From Opitutia bacterium (GTDB lineage Bacteria; Verrucomicrobiota; Verrucomicrobiia; Opitutales; UBA953): DNA of 64,000 nucleotides. Made by a program: the position numbers and the translations under genes. Below the pieces are notes generated by a model. The model had not been told where the DNA came from. It saw only the letters and a list, made by a program, of their open reading frames with translations, and did no database searches. Below are positions 52,044-63,552 of the stretch, one piece after another. Every line of letters begins with the position of its first letter. Position 1 is the first letter of the stretch. The DNA is taken from assembly GCA_003569165.1 (NCBI GenBank), contig BGOI01000001.1:62001-126000 (forward strand), read 5' to 3'.

Positions 52044-53060
52044 TTACTTCCGCGCGGCGGGGAGGTCGGCGACCAGAGCCTGTAACAAGGGCGCCACCGG
52101 GGTTTCACCGATGAGTAGACCGCAGGCGCGGGAATCGGACTGGGCCTTAGCGAAAGACTCCGTCAGGCGACTCAACCGGAGGGCGGGGTCTTCGGGCTGG
52201 TCCCAACGGATACGGCGAAGCGCGGGCGCGATGAGTTCGGCTTTCGGCGCGGCGGAACGTGATTCGGCGCCGAGGGCTTCGCGCGATAGACGCTCGAGCA
52301 GGATCGGGTCCGCAACCAAGCGGTCGCGCAGCAGATAATGTGAATGCACGAAGGCCTTCACCGCTTCGCCTTTGGCATCGAGAGCCTTTTGGGAAGAAGC
52401 CAGCACGGTGATGATCGAATCGTGATTCTCGACGAGGACCTCGCCGCCGAAATCATCCACCAGGCGCGTCACCCATGGTTCGACCGTCCAGGCGGCATCC
52501 ACGTCGCCACGCTTAAAGAGCGCAATGAGTTCGGCGTTCTGCGCCGGGAGCACCTGGGCATCGCCCCCAGCGATGGTGATATTGAGACCCCCCGAACGCA
52601 GCCAAACGCGGGCTTCGACGTCCTGCGTGTTGCCGAGTTGCGGCGTCGCAACGCGACGACCGCGAAAATCAGCCGGAGTGCGCAGGGGCGACCCTTTGCG
52701 GATGACCAAGGCGTTGCCACCCGAAGCGACGGGGGTCAGGACGCGGATTGAGCGACCCTTCGTGCGCACGTGGGCGTTGATCACCGGAGAGGCGCCGACG
52801 TAGGTAATGTCGATAGCGCCGGCAACAAGGGCCTCCATGGCGGAGGGCCCAGCGTTGAAAGAGCGCCACTCCAGCTTTACCCCGGCCGGAAGGTTAGCCT
52901 GATGAAAGTCTTTCCCTTCTCTTTCCAGCTGGCGTGCCGCCAGAGCCGGGGCGTGCGTCAGGTTAGGGAAGAAACCCACCCGCAAGACGACTGGCTGTTC
53001 GGCCGCGACCGAGAAGGACACGGCGAGAAGAGCGAGGATAAGAGATCGCATGGCGGACAT
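52044..53060 (-). CDS. ABC transporter periplasmic binding protein, SsuA/TauA-like
   Basis: A 338-residue protein with a signal peptide (LILALLAVSFSVAA then Glu-Gln). The SsuA-type start of the mature domain is VVLRVGFFPNLTHAPALAA, with FNAGPSAMEALVAGAIDITYVGASPVINA, FRGRRVATPQLGNTQDVEARVWL and DAAWTVEPWVTRLV. This fold binds small anions such as sulfonates or nitrate. The first of two possible ATGs (53060 or 53051) is given. Confidence 0.91.
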   Translation of the reverse strand: MSAMRSLILALLAVSFSVAAEQPVVLRVGFFPNLTHAPALAARQLEREGKDFHQANLPAGVKLEWRSFNAGPSAMEALVAGAIDITYVGASPVINAHVRTKGRSIRVLTPVASGGNALVIRKGSPLRTPADFRGRRVATPQLGNTQDVEARVWLRSGGLNITIAGGDAQVLPAQNAELIALFKRGDVDAAWTVEPWVTRLVDDFGGEVLVENHDSIITVLASSQKALDAKGEAVKAFVHSHYLLRDRLVADPILLERLSREALGAESRSAAPKAELIAPALRRIRWDQPEDPALRLSRLTESFAKAQSDSRACGLLIGETPVAPLLQALVADLPAARK

Positions 53061-53106
53061 GATGGTCGGAGACAGACTGCACAGTTAATTTATGACAACA
53101 TTAGTG

Positions 53107-53134
53107 AAGATAACAGGATTAGATGTCGAGTCAA
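53107..53134 (-). promoter_or_regulatory. Sigma-70-type promoter of the SsuA-type operon
   Basis: On the minus strand TTGACT (53134-53129), a 16-bp spacer and TATCTT (53112-53107) lie 47 bp ahead of the binding-protein ATG. The 125-bp intergenic stretch 53061-53185 is strikingly AT-rich compared with the rest of the window. Confidence 0.5.
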
Positions 53135-53185
53135 TTTATCCCCGCACTATAAAACACATAAATACCTGCATTTGAATGGTTTAAG

Positions 53186-54466
53186 TTAAAAAGCACCGAT
53201 AACAAACCACAGACTAGCCCCAACGACGAGGGCTGTGGCGGCCCAGCCCAATAGGCGAATCCATGGCGGCGAGACGAATGGACCCATTAATTTGGCGTCG
53301 CTGGTCATGCGCACGAGCGGCCAGCAGGCGAAACCGAGCTGCAGGCTCAGGATGACCTGACTCCAAATAAGGAGATTTTCCACCCTACCCTCCCCGGCCA
53401 GGCCGATGACCAGCAAGGCGGGGGCCAGCGCCGCTAGGCGGGTCGCGACGCGCACGATCCAGCCTGCCTTCTTGATCTTCAGGAATCCTTCCAAGACGAT
53501 TTGGCCGGCCATGGTACCGGTGATGGTGGCGTTCTGGCCCGACGCCAGCAGCGCCACGGCGAAGAGCGTCCCGGCGAACGTCACCCCCAGTACGCCGTCC
53601 AGCAACCGATGGGCTTCACGGATATCGGTCACGGCTTCGGGTCTGCCATGGAACGCAGCAGCACTGAGCACCAGCAGGCCAGCGTTGACGAAAAACGCTA
53701 GGCAGAGCGCGAGGGTGGAATCCCAGGTCGCGAAGCGCATGGCCTCGCGGCGCTCAGCGTCCGTCTTCCCGAAATCACGAGACCCGACAATCGACGAGTG
53801 CAGGTAAAGGTTATGCGGCATCACCGTAGCGCCGATGATACCCAGCGCGACAAAGAGCATGCCAGGGCGTGTCAGTACTTCCGTGGTCGGCACGAAGCCT
53901 TTGACGAGATCAGCCATGACCGGCTGCGCGAGGAAAAGCTGGACGCCGATACAGGCCGCAATCGTCAGCACAAGCACGGCCACCAGCGATTCCAGCCAGC
54001 GGTAGCCGAGGCGCGTCAGCGCCAGCAGCACCAGCACGTCGAGTGCCGTAATGATGGCGCCAAAGAAGAGCGGGATGCCAAAGAGGATTTGCAACGCGAT
54101 GGCCGAGCCGAGGAGCTCCGCCAGGTCCATCGCGATGATGCCCAGCTGGGCGGCCACCCAGAGGAACTTGCCCACGGCCGGCGAATAACGCTCCCGGCAG
54201 GCCTGCGCGAGATCAAGGCCGGTCGCGACGTTGAGGCGGACGCACAGATGCTGGAACAGAATCGCCATCAGGTTCGATAGCAGGATCACCCAGAGGAGCG
54301 CGTAACCGAACTGCGAGCCACCGGCGAGGTCAGTGGCCCAGTTCCCTGGATCCATATACCCGACCGAGACAAGGAAACCGGGCCCGACGAAGCCGAGGAA
54401 ACGACGAAAAGCACCGAAGCGCGAGGCCGCGCGGGCTTGGGTCGGTTCATCTGTCCTCATCACCAT
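53186..54466 (-). CDS. mntH: Nramp-family Mn2+/Fe2+ transporter
   Basis: A 426-residue proton-coupled metal importer with about 11 membrane helices. The helix-1 metal site DPGNWATDLAGG and the helix-6 site ATVMPHNLYLHSSIVGSRD are both present. AELLGSAIALQILF and SGQNATITGTMAGQIV are also characteristic. No MntR or Fur gene is near. It lies upstream of the SsuA-type operon on the same strand, separated by an AT-rich spacer. Confidence 0.94.
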   Translation of the reverse strand: MVMRTDEPTQARAASRFGAFRRFLGFVGPGFLVSVGYMDPGNWATDLAGGSQFGYALLWVILLSNLMAILFQHLCVRLNVATGLDLAQACRERYSPAVGKFLWVAAQLGIIAMDLAELLGSAIALQILFGIPLFFGAIITALDVLVLLALTRLGYRWLESLVAVLVLTIAACIGVQLFLAQPVMADLVKGFVPTTEVLTRPGMLFVALGIIGATVMPHNLYLHSSIVGSRDFGKTDAERREAMRFATWDSTLALCLAFFVNAGLLVLSAAAFHGRPEAVTDIREAHRLLDGVLGVTFAGTLFAVALLASGQNATITGTMAGQIVLEGFLKIKKAGWIVRVATRLAALAPALLVIGLAGEGRVENLLIWSQVILSLQLGFACWPLVRMTSDAKLMGPFVSPPWIRLLGWAATALVVGASLWFVIGAF

Positions 54467-54492
54467 TGAGCATCACCGACGACCGCGCCCTG

Positions 54493-54905
54493 TCAACCCG
54501 CCGCCTGCGCGAAAGAAACTCCGGCCAGAATCGTCCAGAGCGCCGTCCGCCAGGCATGCGACCGAACCAGCTCAGCAAGAGCCGGCGACGTCGGGCCTTC
54601 TAACTGGAGCCGCCGATGGCAAGGCACGGACCAAAAGCGGTCAACGCCCAGCAGACCAGGACGAGAAGGATTCCGATGTAACGCCCATCAAGGAAAGCCA
54701 GCCAGGCGTGTCCGCCCAGTTGGGCGAGCAGCAGCGGCCCGACGACCCAGCCCACTCGACGCGTATAGGCCTCATGCGCCTCGGCGAAGCCTTCGGCCCG
54801 CCAACGGGCGAAGTCGGGATAGGTGCAAAGCAGGATCAGCCAGGAGACCGCCGCCATGGCGACATCGATGCACGCTACGCCCGATTGGATTAAATGAAGG
54901 TCCAT
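54493..54905 (-). CDS. Four-helix membrane protein (DUF1772-like), with a frameshift
   Basis: The first frame from ATG 54905 gives three hydrophobic helices, with LLCTYPDFARWRAEGFAEAH and RRVGWVVGPLLLAQL, and stops early at 54600. One extra base in the AAAA at 54633-54636 changes the end to Ala-Phe-Trp-Ser-Val-Pro-Cys-His-Arg-Arg-Leu and then ELVRSHAWRTALWTILAG, with stop at 54495-54493 (137 residues). That restored end resembles the RTxxWT ending of small membrane proteins of this kind. The function is unknown. Confidence 0.62.
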
Positions 54906-54964
54906 GAGGGCACCGAAGTCGGTTTTATCCTTTGCACAAATCATCCGGACGCTAAAACCAAGGC

Positions 54965-56808
54965 ATGCCCCGCCCCTTCCTCGGCCTGCTCCTAGGTGCC
55001 TTGCTCGCGCTCGCCCCTGCCTCCGCGCAGGAGACCCCACCTAACTTCGTCATCCTCTTCGCCGATGACCTCGGCATCAACGACCTCGGCTGCTTCGGCC
55101 GTAAGGATCAGAACACGCCCAACCTGGACAAGCTTGCCGCCGAAGGCGCCCGCTTCACGCAGGCCTACGCCTCGGCTTCGGTCTGCTCTCCGTCCCGCGC
55201 GGCCCTGATGACCGGCCAGAGTCCGGCTCGCCTGAAGATCACCACGTTCCTCACCGGTCGCAGCGACCGTGCCTCGCACCGCGTGCTGGCCGCACCGATC
55301 AACCTACATCTTCCGAACGGCGTCCAGACCATCGCCCAACTCCTAAAGCCAAAGGCTACGTATCGGCAGCCGTGGGCAAGTGGCACCTTGGCGGCAAAGG
55401 CCATCAGCCGACCGACCATGGCTTCGATGAATACTTCGCTGGCCGGGCCAATGCCGGTGCGGAATCGCCGCAGGGCGGCAAAGGCGAACTCGGCCAGGCT
55501 GACTTCGCGGTGAAATTCATCCAGAAGAACAAAGCCAACCCCTTCTTACTCTACCTCGCCTTCGACAACCCGCACATCCCGCTGGCCGCGCCGGCCAAGG
55601 CCATCGAAGCCAACGCGAAGTCCTTCCACCCGACCTACGCCGCATTGGTCGAGTCGCTCGACGTCGCCTGCGGCCGCGTCCTGAAGGCCCTCGAAGACAA
55701 CGGGCTCTCGAAGAACACCTTCGTCGTCTTCGCTTCCGACAACGGCGGCGTGCACATCTCGGAACTGAAGGAAAGCCCGCCCACCTACAACACCCCCTCC
55801 CGCGCGGGCAAGGGCTTCGTCTACGAAGGCGGCATCCGCACGCCCCTCATCATCCGCTATCCCGGCCGCCTCGCGTCCGGCGTGATCAGCGAGCCCGTCG
55901 TGCTCGGCGACCTCTGCCCCACGATCTGCGCCCTCGCCAAGGTGCCGGCGCCCGCGACCCTCGATTTCCAGGACATCTCGCCGCTCCTCTTTGACAGCAA
56001 GCCGCCGGCCGACGCCAAGCCGCGCGCCCTCTTCTGGCACCAGCCGCACTACATGAACCAAGGCGGCAAGCCCGCGGGCGTGGCCCGTGAAGGCGACTGG
56101 AAGCTGATCGAGCAATACGAAGACGGTAGCCTCGAGCTGTACAATCTCGCTAAGGATCCGAGCGAAACCACCGACCTCGCCGCCGCCGAACCGACCCGCG
56201 TGGCGGCCCTCCGCGGCAAGCTCGAAGCCTGGCGCCGGAGCGTCGGTGCGGAGTCAATGAAGGCTAACCCGAACTTCAGCCGCAGCCTCTGGGAAGACTG
56301 CTTCGTCAAGACCGACGTCACCCAACTCAAGGCCCTGCCGACCTCCGAGGCCATGCGTCCGCTCCTCGCCGATTGGCGCAAGGCGATGAACGACGCCACG
56401 ACCGAAGGTGCAAATTCGCTCATCTTCCTCGAGGCGCGCGACGCCCAGGTGAAGGCGACGAAGATGAAATATGAAGAGCCGCCGCAAAAGGACACCCTCG
56501 GTTTCTGGGTGAACGCCGATGACACCGCCTCCTGGACCTTCCAGGCGCCGAAGGCCGGCACCTATCGCGTGACCGTGCTGCAGGGCTGCGGCAAGGGCAA
56601 CGGCGGCTCCGTCGTCGCCCTCGATACGAAGCAAGGCTCGTGCGAATTCACCGTCGAAGAGACCGGCCACTTCCAGCGCTTCGTCCCCCGTGAGGTCGGC
56701 AAGCTCACGCTCGTCGCCGGCGAGAACACGCTCACCGTGCGCCCGGTCAAGAAGGCCAAGGCCGCGGTCATGGACCTCCGCCGCGTGATTCTCGAGCGCG
56801 TCGAGTAA
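54965..56808 (+). CDS. Secreted sulfatase with C-terminal beta domain, with a frameshift
   Basis: A type I sulfatase. A signal peptide ends ALAPASAQE. NFVILFADDLGINDLGCFG gives metal ligands, and the modification motif CSPSR (Cys74) becomes formylglycine. The frame breaks at 55348; one added G restores LLKAKGYVSAAVGKWHLGGKG, for 614 residues. Further motifs are TFVVFASDNGG, YEGGIRTPLIIRYPG and YNLAKDPSETTDLA. Residues ~500-614 form an extra beta-rich module (FWVNADDTASWTFQAPKAGTYRVTV), likely carbohydrate-binding. It would desulfate polysaccharides or other sulfate esters. Confidence 0.9.
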
Positions 56809-56812
56809 GTCC

Positions 56813-57118
56813 TCAGAGCGTAGCTAACAGCGCGCGCAATTCTTCCTCGGGTTCCTCGTGGCCTTGCGCCACGGCGAGCGCGAGCGCGTCCGTGAAGACC
56901 GCCTTGGCCGCAGGCTTGTCGCCGACGGCCTGCAAGCTCTTGCCGAGCAGGATCCGAGGCATCATCCAATCGGCCTTGGACGCGGCGGCGACACGCAGGT
57001 GCTCGACGGCTTCAGCCGCGGCGCCCTCGGTCAAGAGCGCCTGTCCGAGCGAGAAGCGGAACAGCGGATTCGCCGGATCGGCCGCGACGTGGCGACGGAA
57101 GAGTTCGGAGCGGGACAT
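56813..57118 (-). CDS. Small TPR-type protein
   Basis: A 101-residue helical protein with two to three tetratricopeptide-like repeats: NPLFRFSLGQALLTEGAAAEAVEHLRVAA and WMMPRILLGKSLQAVGDKPAAKAVFTDAL, plus an acidic C-terminal helix (EEPEEELRALLATL). The ATG at 57118 is chosen; sequence further upstream overlaps glgB. It starts 2 bp after glgB on the same strand, so it is probably in its operon. Confidence 0.8.
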   Translation of the reverse strand: MSRSELFRRHVAADPANPLFRFSLGQALLTEGAAAEAVEHLRVAAASKADWMMPRILLGKSLQAVGDKPAAKAVFTDALALAVAQGHEEPEEELRALLATL

Positions 57119-57120
57119 AC

Positions 57121-59318
<2,198 letters not shown>

Positions 59319-59407
59319 CCCTAAAGACTCTTCGCAGGGCAGTGGGTCGGCAAGCGCTCATTGCCCGAAAATACTTGAGGAAACCCCGGAGCGACAACTC
59401 TCACAGG

Positions 59408-61576
59408 ATGCCTGGCCGTCGTTTCTGGATTCTTGCCGCAAGCCTCTCCCTGACCGTGGCGGCCATGGCGGCTGACCCCGCCCAAGTCGTCGCCAAGCTC
59501 GCCGAGGTGATGCCCAACATCGTCGCTGACAGCTTCGCCCCAGAAGAAGGCGGCAAGGTCGTCGTCGCCACCAACGCCCACCTTGAAAGCAAGGACGCGA
59601 CCATCGACGCCAAGAAAATCCGGTTCGACTACCGCTCCGGTATCATCGTCGCCGAAGGCAACGTCGTGTATGCCACCAAGAACCTGCGCATCATCGGCGA
59701 CCGGATCGAAGCCGATCCGCGCAATGACACCATCATCGCGACCAACGTCCGTTTCGGGCGGGCGCCCCTCTACTTCACCGCGGACACACTGAAAATCGTC
59801 AAGGGCGATAGGACTATGCGCGGATTACGCATGTGGAACAGCGAACCTGAGCAGCTCGGCATGCACCTGAAGATTGCCGAAGCGACGTATACGGAAGCCG
59901 ATGACCGCCTCAGGATTCGCAGCGTCACGCCGCACGTGGCCGGCATCCCGTTCTTCAATCTCCCGTATTACGCACAGGACGGCTATCGCGACATCCCTTA
60001 CGACCTTTACCTGAACACCGGTAGCGAGGATCGCCAGGGACGCTACCTGCGCTCGACGTTCCTGATGCGCCAGTCCCCTTCCCTTTGGGTCGGCGGCCTA
60101 CTCGATATTTACGGCAAGTCTGGCATCCTCGTCGGTCCAGCCTTCCGTTACAACAATTCGAAGCAGCCTGAGGGAGGCATTGTCTGGAAGGGCAAGTTTG
60201 AGAGCGGATATATTAGCGATCGCGGCGATTTGCTTACCGATGTCTACGGCCGCACCCCGGATCGGCAGCGTGCCTTCCTGTTCGGCGAAGTTAATGGACG
60301 CACCGTCGATGGCGTCGAGTTCGCCGGCAATATCTTCGGACAGTCAGACCCCGGGTTCATGCGTGACTTCCGCCCGAACCTCATCCGCGAAACCGGCAAC
60401 CCGCAGGCGAACTTCGAAGTCTCCGCGCCCTACGCCGGCGGCTATCTCTCGGCCTCGCTCACGGCCAAGACGGACAACTACCAGGACATCGTCCAGAAGC
60501 TCCCTGAGTTCCGCTTTGACCTTCCGCAGCAGTCGATTGACGGCGGCGATTGGAATCGCCGCAGCTTCGTGAGCCTGGGCTACTTCTCCGAACGCCCGTC
60601 AGCCGACCTGCCCCTGGCCAACTTCCAGACGGCCACGCTCGCGAGCGGGGCTTGGTCGACCGCCCGACTCGACACCTATTTCGGCGTCAACCGCACCTTC
60701 GCCCTCAACGATTGGCTGACCTTCAAGCCCGTGGCCGGAGTCCGTGCTACGGGTTGGTCTCAAGGCATCAACGGCAACAGCACCACCGCCAAAGTCATCG
60801 CACAGACCGGCTTCGACTTGGAAGGCCTCGTGACCGGCTCCTGGGATCTCGTGGCGAATAAGTGGGGCATCGACGGGATGCGCCACAGCGTCCGACCCCT
60901 CCTGCAATACCGAGTCATGCCTGGCGCTGACCGAGAAATCGGCACCGTGCCCATGACGCAGCGTACGGTCACCGCTTCGGCCCTGGAAGAAGTCGATCTC
61001 GCCGACCGCCTCGACCCTGCCTCCACGACCGACCGCCAAGTCGTCCGCTTCGGCCTGCGTAACACCCTCGAGACCCGCGATGCCAAGTTCGGCACTCGTG
61101 AACTCGCCCGGGCGGACCTCTTCGCCGATTGGCGCGAAGGCCCGACGGCCGCTGATACGGGCCGCAGCGATCTCCAGTGCGCGATCAGCCTGACGCCCGC
61201 CCCCTGGGTCACCCTGAGCTCTGGCCTCCGCCTGCCTAACGGTGGCGGCGCCCCGCTCGAATCCATCCAGAGTATCGCCTTCAACTCCGGCGACTTCTGG
61301 CGGACCTCCGTCAGCTGGGTCGAACTCCGCGAGATCACCCAAGCCCGCCAGCTTATCTGGGAAGGCCGAGTGACCCTGAATTCGATCTATTCTCTCGTCG
61401 CCACACTCAACTACGACGCCTTAGCCGGCCAGACTACTTACGAGAGTATCGGTATTATCCAGCGCATCGCGAACTCTTGGGAGCTCGAATACGGCGTCAT
61501 GCAGCGACTCGACCCGATTAACAACGGTAAGAGCTCATTGGGCTTCCAACTGCGGGCTAGATTATTCAAGTTCTGA
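59408..61576 (+). CDS. lptD: LptD/OstA-like outer-membrane LPS assembly protein
   Basis: A 722-residue protein with a signal peptide (RRFWILAASLSLTVAAMAA). The N-terminal OstA beta-jellyroll (ATIDAKKIRFDYRSGIIVAEGNVVYATKNLRIIGDRIEADP pattern, residues ~55-150) is followed by a large barrel ending LRARLFKF with a terminal Phe. LptD inserts lipopolysaccharide into the outer leaflet. The usual LptD cysteines are not seen here, as is common outside proteobacteria. It indicates a true outer membrane. scpA begins 2 bp later. Confidence 0.85.
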   Translation: MPGRRFWILAASLSLTVAAMAADPAQVVAKLAEVMPNIVADSFAPEEGGKVVVATNAHLESKDATIDAKKIRFDYRSGIIVAEGNVVYATKNLRIIGDRIEADPRNDTIIATNVRFGRAPLYFTADTLKIVKGDRTMRGLRMWNSEPEQLGMHLKIAEATYTEADDRLRIRSVTPHVAGIPFFNLPYYAQDGYRDIPYDLYLNTGSEDRQGRYLRSTFLMRQSPSLWVGGLLDIYGKSGILVGPAFRYNNSKQPEGGIVWKGKFESGYISDRGDLLTDVYGRTPDRQRAFLFGEVNGRTVDGVEFAGNIFGQSDPGFMRDFRPNLIRETGNPQANFEVSAPYAGGYLSASLTAKTDNYQDIVQKLPEFRFDLPQQSIDGGDWNRRSFVSLGYFSERPSADLPLANFQTATLASGAWSTARLDTYFGVNRTFALNDWLTFKPVAGVRATGWSQGINGNSTTAKVIAQTGFDLEGLVTGSWDLVANKWGIDGMRHSVRPLLQYRVMPGADREIGTVPMTQRTVTASALEEVDLADRLDPASTTDRQVVRFGLRNTLETRDAKFGTRELARADLFADWREGPTAADTGRSDLQCAISLTPAPWVTLSSGLRLPNGGGAPLESIQSIAFNSGDFWRTSVSWVELREITQARQLIWEGRVTLNSIYSLVATLNYDALAGQTTYESIGIIQRIANSWELEYGVMQRLDPINNGKSSLGFQLRARLFKF

Positions 61577-61578
61577 GC

Positions 61579-62439
61579 GTGACGGACATCCCTCCAGACT
61601 CCCCTTCGATCCCCGAAGACGGCATTTTGCCGCCGGCTGACCTACCGATCCGCCTCGACGTCTTCGAAGGCCCGCTGGACCTGCTCCTGTTCCTGATCCG
61701 CAAGAACGAGATTGATATCTACGACATCCCGATCGAGAAGGTCACGCAGCAGTACCTCGAGATCCTGCGCACGCAGGAGAAGGACAATCTCGAGCTCGCG
61801 GGTGACTTTTTCGTCATGGCTGCGACGCTCATGTACATCAAGAGCCGCATGCTTCTCCCGGTCGAAAGCCGCCCAGAAGAGGAAGTCGCTGTCGCCGACG
61901 AAGGGCACGACCCTCGCTGGGCGCTCGTCCAGCAGCTCATCCAATATAAACGCGTCAAGGAGACCGCCGCGATTATCCGCGGCCTCGTCGATGACCGTCA
62001 GGGCCTGCTCGGCCGCTATGTCGTCCAGCCTCAAGGTGAAGACGCCGTCGCGCGACCCGTCGCCCCGGCCGACCGCATCGAACTCTGGAACACCTTCAAC
62101 CTCGTCCTGCGCCGCCTGGCCGAACGCATCCAGCCGGGCAACATCACGACCGAGACCGTCACGGTCTCTGACCGGATGGAGACGATTCTCGCCCGACTCG
62201 AGACCGAGGCCACGTTCGCCTTCACCAGTTTGCTGCCCGAACGTCCGACCATCGGTTTCCTCGTGGCGACCTTCCTCGCCTGCCTTGAGTTGGCGCGCCT
62301 CGGAAAGCTTAATTTGGAGCAGGATGCCGCCTTCGCGGAGATCAACTGCTCCAAAGCCGAAGCCGCCGCCGTGCCCAACGCCGGCGAAGCCCTCGAAGGT
62401 AAGTCGGAGTTCGACGAGCCCGCCGGCGAGGCTAACTGA
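61579..62439 (+). CDS. scpA: Segregation and condensation protein A
   Basis: A 286-residue kleisin of the SMC complex. The N-terminal block is RLDVFEGPLDLLLFLIRKNEIDIYDIPI, then ELAGDFFVMAATLMYIKSRMLLP, and the C-terminal winged helix includes TFAFTSLLPERPTIGFLVATFLACLELARLGKL. It bridges the SMC heads in chromosome compaction. The start is GTG at 61579 (GCGTGACG). scpB is not adjacent. Confidence 0.93.
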   Translation: MTDIPPDSPSIPEDGILPPADLPIRLDVFEGPLDLLLFLIRKNEIDIYDIPIEKVTQQYLEILRTQEKDNLELAGDFFVMAATLMYIKSRMLLPVESRPEEEVAVADEGHDPRWALVQQLIQYKRVKETAAIIRGLVDDRQGLLGRYVVQPQGEDAVARPVAPADRIELWNTFNLVLRRLAERIQPGNITTETVTVSDRMETILARLETEATFAFTSLLPERPTIGFLVATFLACLELARLGKLNLEQDAAFAEINCSKAEAAAVPNAGEALEGKSEFDEPAGEAN

Positions 62440-62476
62440 GCCGCGGGCTTGAATCCGCCGCCAGTCCGGCCAGACT

Positions 62477-62728
62477 ATGACCATGGCTCGCGCCAAGCGT
62501 CCTTCCAACCATCTGCTAGGCATCGGTCTTGATGCCCAGGATAAGCATAAGCGCATCACCCGTGGCGAAGGCTTCAATCTCGTGGGCGGCTCGGAAGATA
62601 CGCACGAACGGATGACCGAGACCGTGATTAAGACCTCCGAAGACCTCAGTCGTAAGGGCCGGACCATCGCCGAAGCCCACCCGGAGGAGTTGGCTGACCT
62701 GCTCCGCAAGCACGACCGTGGCGCCTGA
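62477..62728 (+). CDS. Small basic/acidic protein of unknown function
   Basis: An 83-residue soluble protein: NHLLGIGLDAQDKHKRIT, a Gly-Glu-Gly turn FNLVGGSEDTHERMTETVI and a C-terminal helix RTIAEAHPEELADLLRKH. I do not recognise the family. The start may be ATG 62477 or ATG 62483 (Met-Ala-Arg-Ala-Lys-Arg). Codon use equals that of its neighbours, and it sits 37 bp after scpA on the same strand. Confidence 0.62.
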   Translation: MTMARAKRPSNHLLGIGLDAQDKHKRITRGEGFNLVGGSEDTHERMTETVIKTSEDLSRKGRTIAEAHPEELADLLRKHDRGA

Positions 62729-62794
62729 GCCAAAAAGGAGCCACAGACGGGTTGACTCACCTCTTTCGCAGGATTTGACTGACTCTCCCCAAAA

Positions 62795-63139
62795 ATGAGC
62801 AACGAGCTGCCCCCTCCCCCGCCTCCTCCTCCTCCTCCTGCTGACGGTGACAACTCCGCTGCACAGGCTCCTAAGCTGAAACTCTCCAAGCCGACTGGCT
62901 TGGTTCCTCCGCCTCCTCCCGCCACCGACACCGGTGCCGCGATTCCTCCGCCGCCTGCCGCCATCCCGGCTCCGTCTGCGATTCCCGCTCCCGCCGCGGC
63001 TCCGCGTCCGGCCGCTGCTCCGGCCGCCAATCGCAACGTCGGTAATGTCGCCGTCGCGTTTGACGTCCTCGCCCTTGCGGCTTCGCTAGTCGGTGTGGTG
63101 TTTCTGGCGCTCGAACTCTTCGTCAAATCCAAAGGTTAA
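62795..63139 (+). CDS. Proline-rich tail-anchored membrane protein
   Basis: A 114-residue protein. Met-Ser-Asn-Glu-Leu is followed by ten consecutive Pro, a short KLKLSKPTGL segment, more Pro/Ala repeats (IPAPSAIPAPAAAP) and one C-terminal hydrophobic helix (VAVAFDVLALAASLVGVVFLALEL) ending in Lys-Ser-Lys-Gly. The N-terminus would face the cytoplasm and could bind SH3-like or other proline-recognising partners. The polyproline needs EF-P to be translated. It is 9 bp ahead of trxA. Confidence 0.75.
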   Translation: MSNELPPPPPPPPPPADGDNSAAQAPKLKLSKPTGLVPPPPPATDTGAAIPPPPAAIPAPSAIPAPAAAPRPAAAPAANRNVGNVAVAFDVLALAASLVGVVFLALELFVKSKG

Positions 63140-63148
63140 GTCTCTTTC

Positions 63149-63478
63149 ATGGCCTCCGATCTCATCCTGAATCTCGATAACACCAACTTCGACGCCACCA
63201 TCAAGGCGTCGACCGTCCCCGTCCTGGTGGACTTCTGGGCCACCTGGTGTGGTCCATGCAAGCAGATCGGCCCCGTGCTCGATCAGCTCGCCACCGAGAT
63301 GAACGGAGCCGTCCAGATCGTGAAGGTCGACGTGGATACCAATCAGGCCCTGGCCCAGCAGCTGGGCGTGAACTCCATCCCTGCCCTTTTCCTTTACAAG
63401 AACGGCGTGGTCGTGGACAAGATGGTCGGTGCTCGCCCGAAGGGTGACATCGCCGCCTTCATCAAGAAGCACTCCTAA
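63149..63478 (+). CDS. trxA: Thioredoxin
   Basis: A 109-residue protein with the active site FWATWCGPCKQIGPVLDQLA, the buried Asp region VPVLVDF, cis-Pro in SIPALFLYKNG and a VGARPKGDIAAFIKK ending. It has no signal peptide, so it is cytoplasmic. It reduces disulfides for ribonucleotide reductase, Msr and other enzymes. A strong terminator follows. Confidence 0.95.
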   Translation: MASDLILNLDNTNFDATIKASTVPVLVDFWATWCGPCKQIGPVLDQLATEMNGAVQIVKVDVDTNQALAQQLGVNSIPALFLYKNGVVVDKMVGARPKGDIAAFIKKHS

Positions 63479-63501
63479 GCGACGGGCGAAAGCCCCATAA
63501 G

Positions 63502-63533
63502 AAAGGCCCGGGATGACTCCCGGGCCTTTTTGT
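63502..63533 (+). terminator. Strong intrinsic terminator after trxA
   Basis: A 12-bp perfect stem AAAGGCCCGGGA / TCCCGGGCCTTT with a TGAC loop and a T-rich tail (TTTTTGTTT), located between convergent trxA and the cytochrome gene. Confidence 0.9.
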
Positions 63534-63552
63534 TTCCGACTGCGGCGAGACC

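Noticed and set aside
62808-63030. CRISPR-like or microsatellite repeat (CCT/CCG/GCT runs)
   Set aside because: The repeats are in-frame proline/alanine codons of a small membrane protein, without spacers or constant repeat length.
61642-63132. 496-codon minus-strand frame over scpA and the Pro-rich gene
   Set aside because: Its glycine runs are the reverse complement of the polyproline codons. It covers three plus-strand genes with better support.
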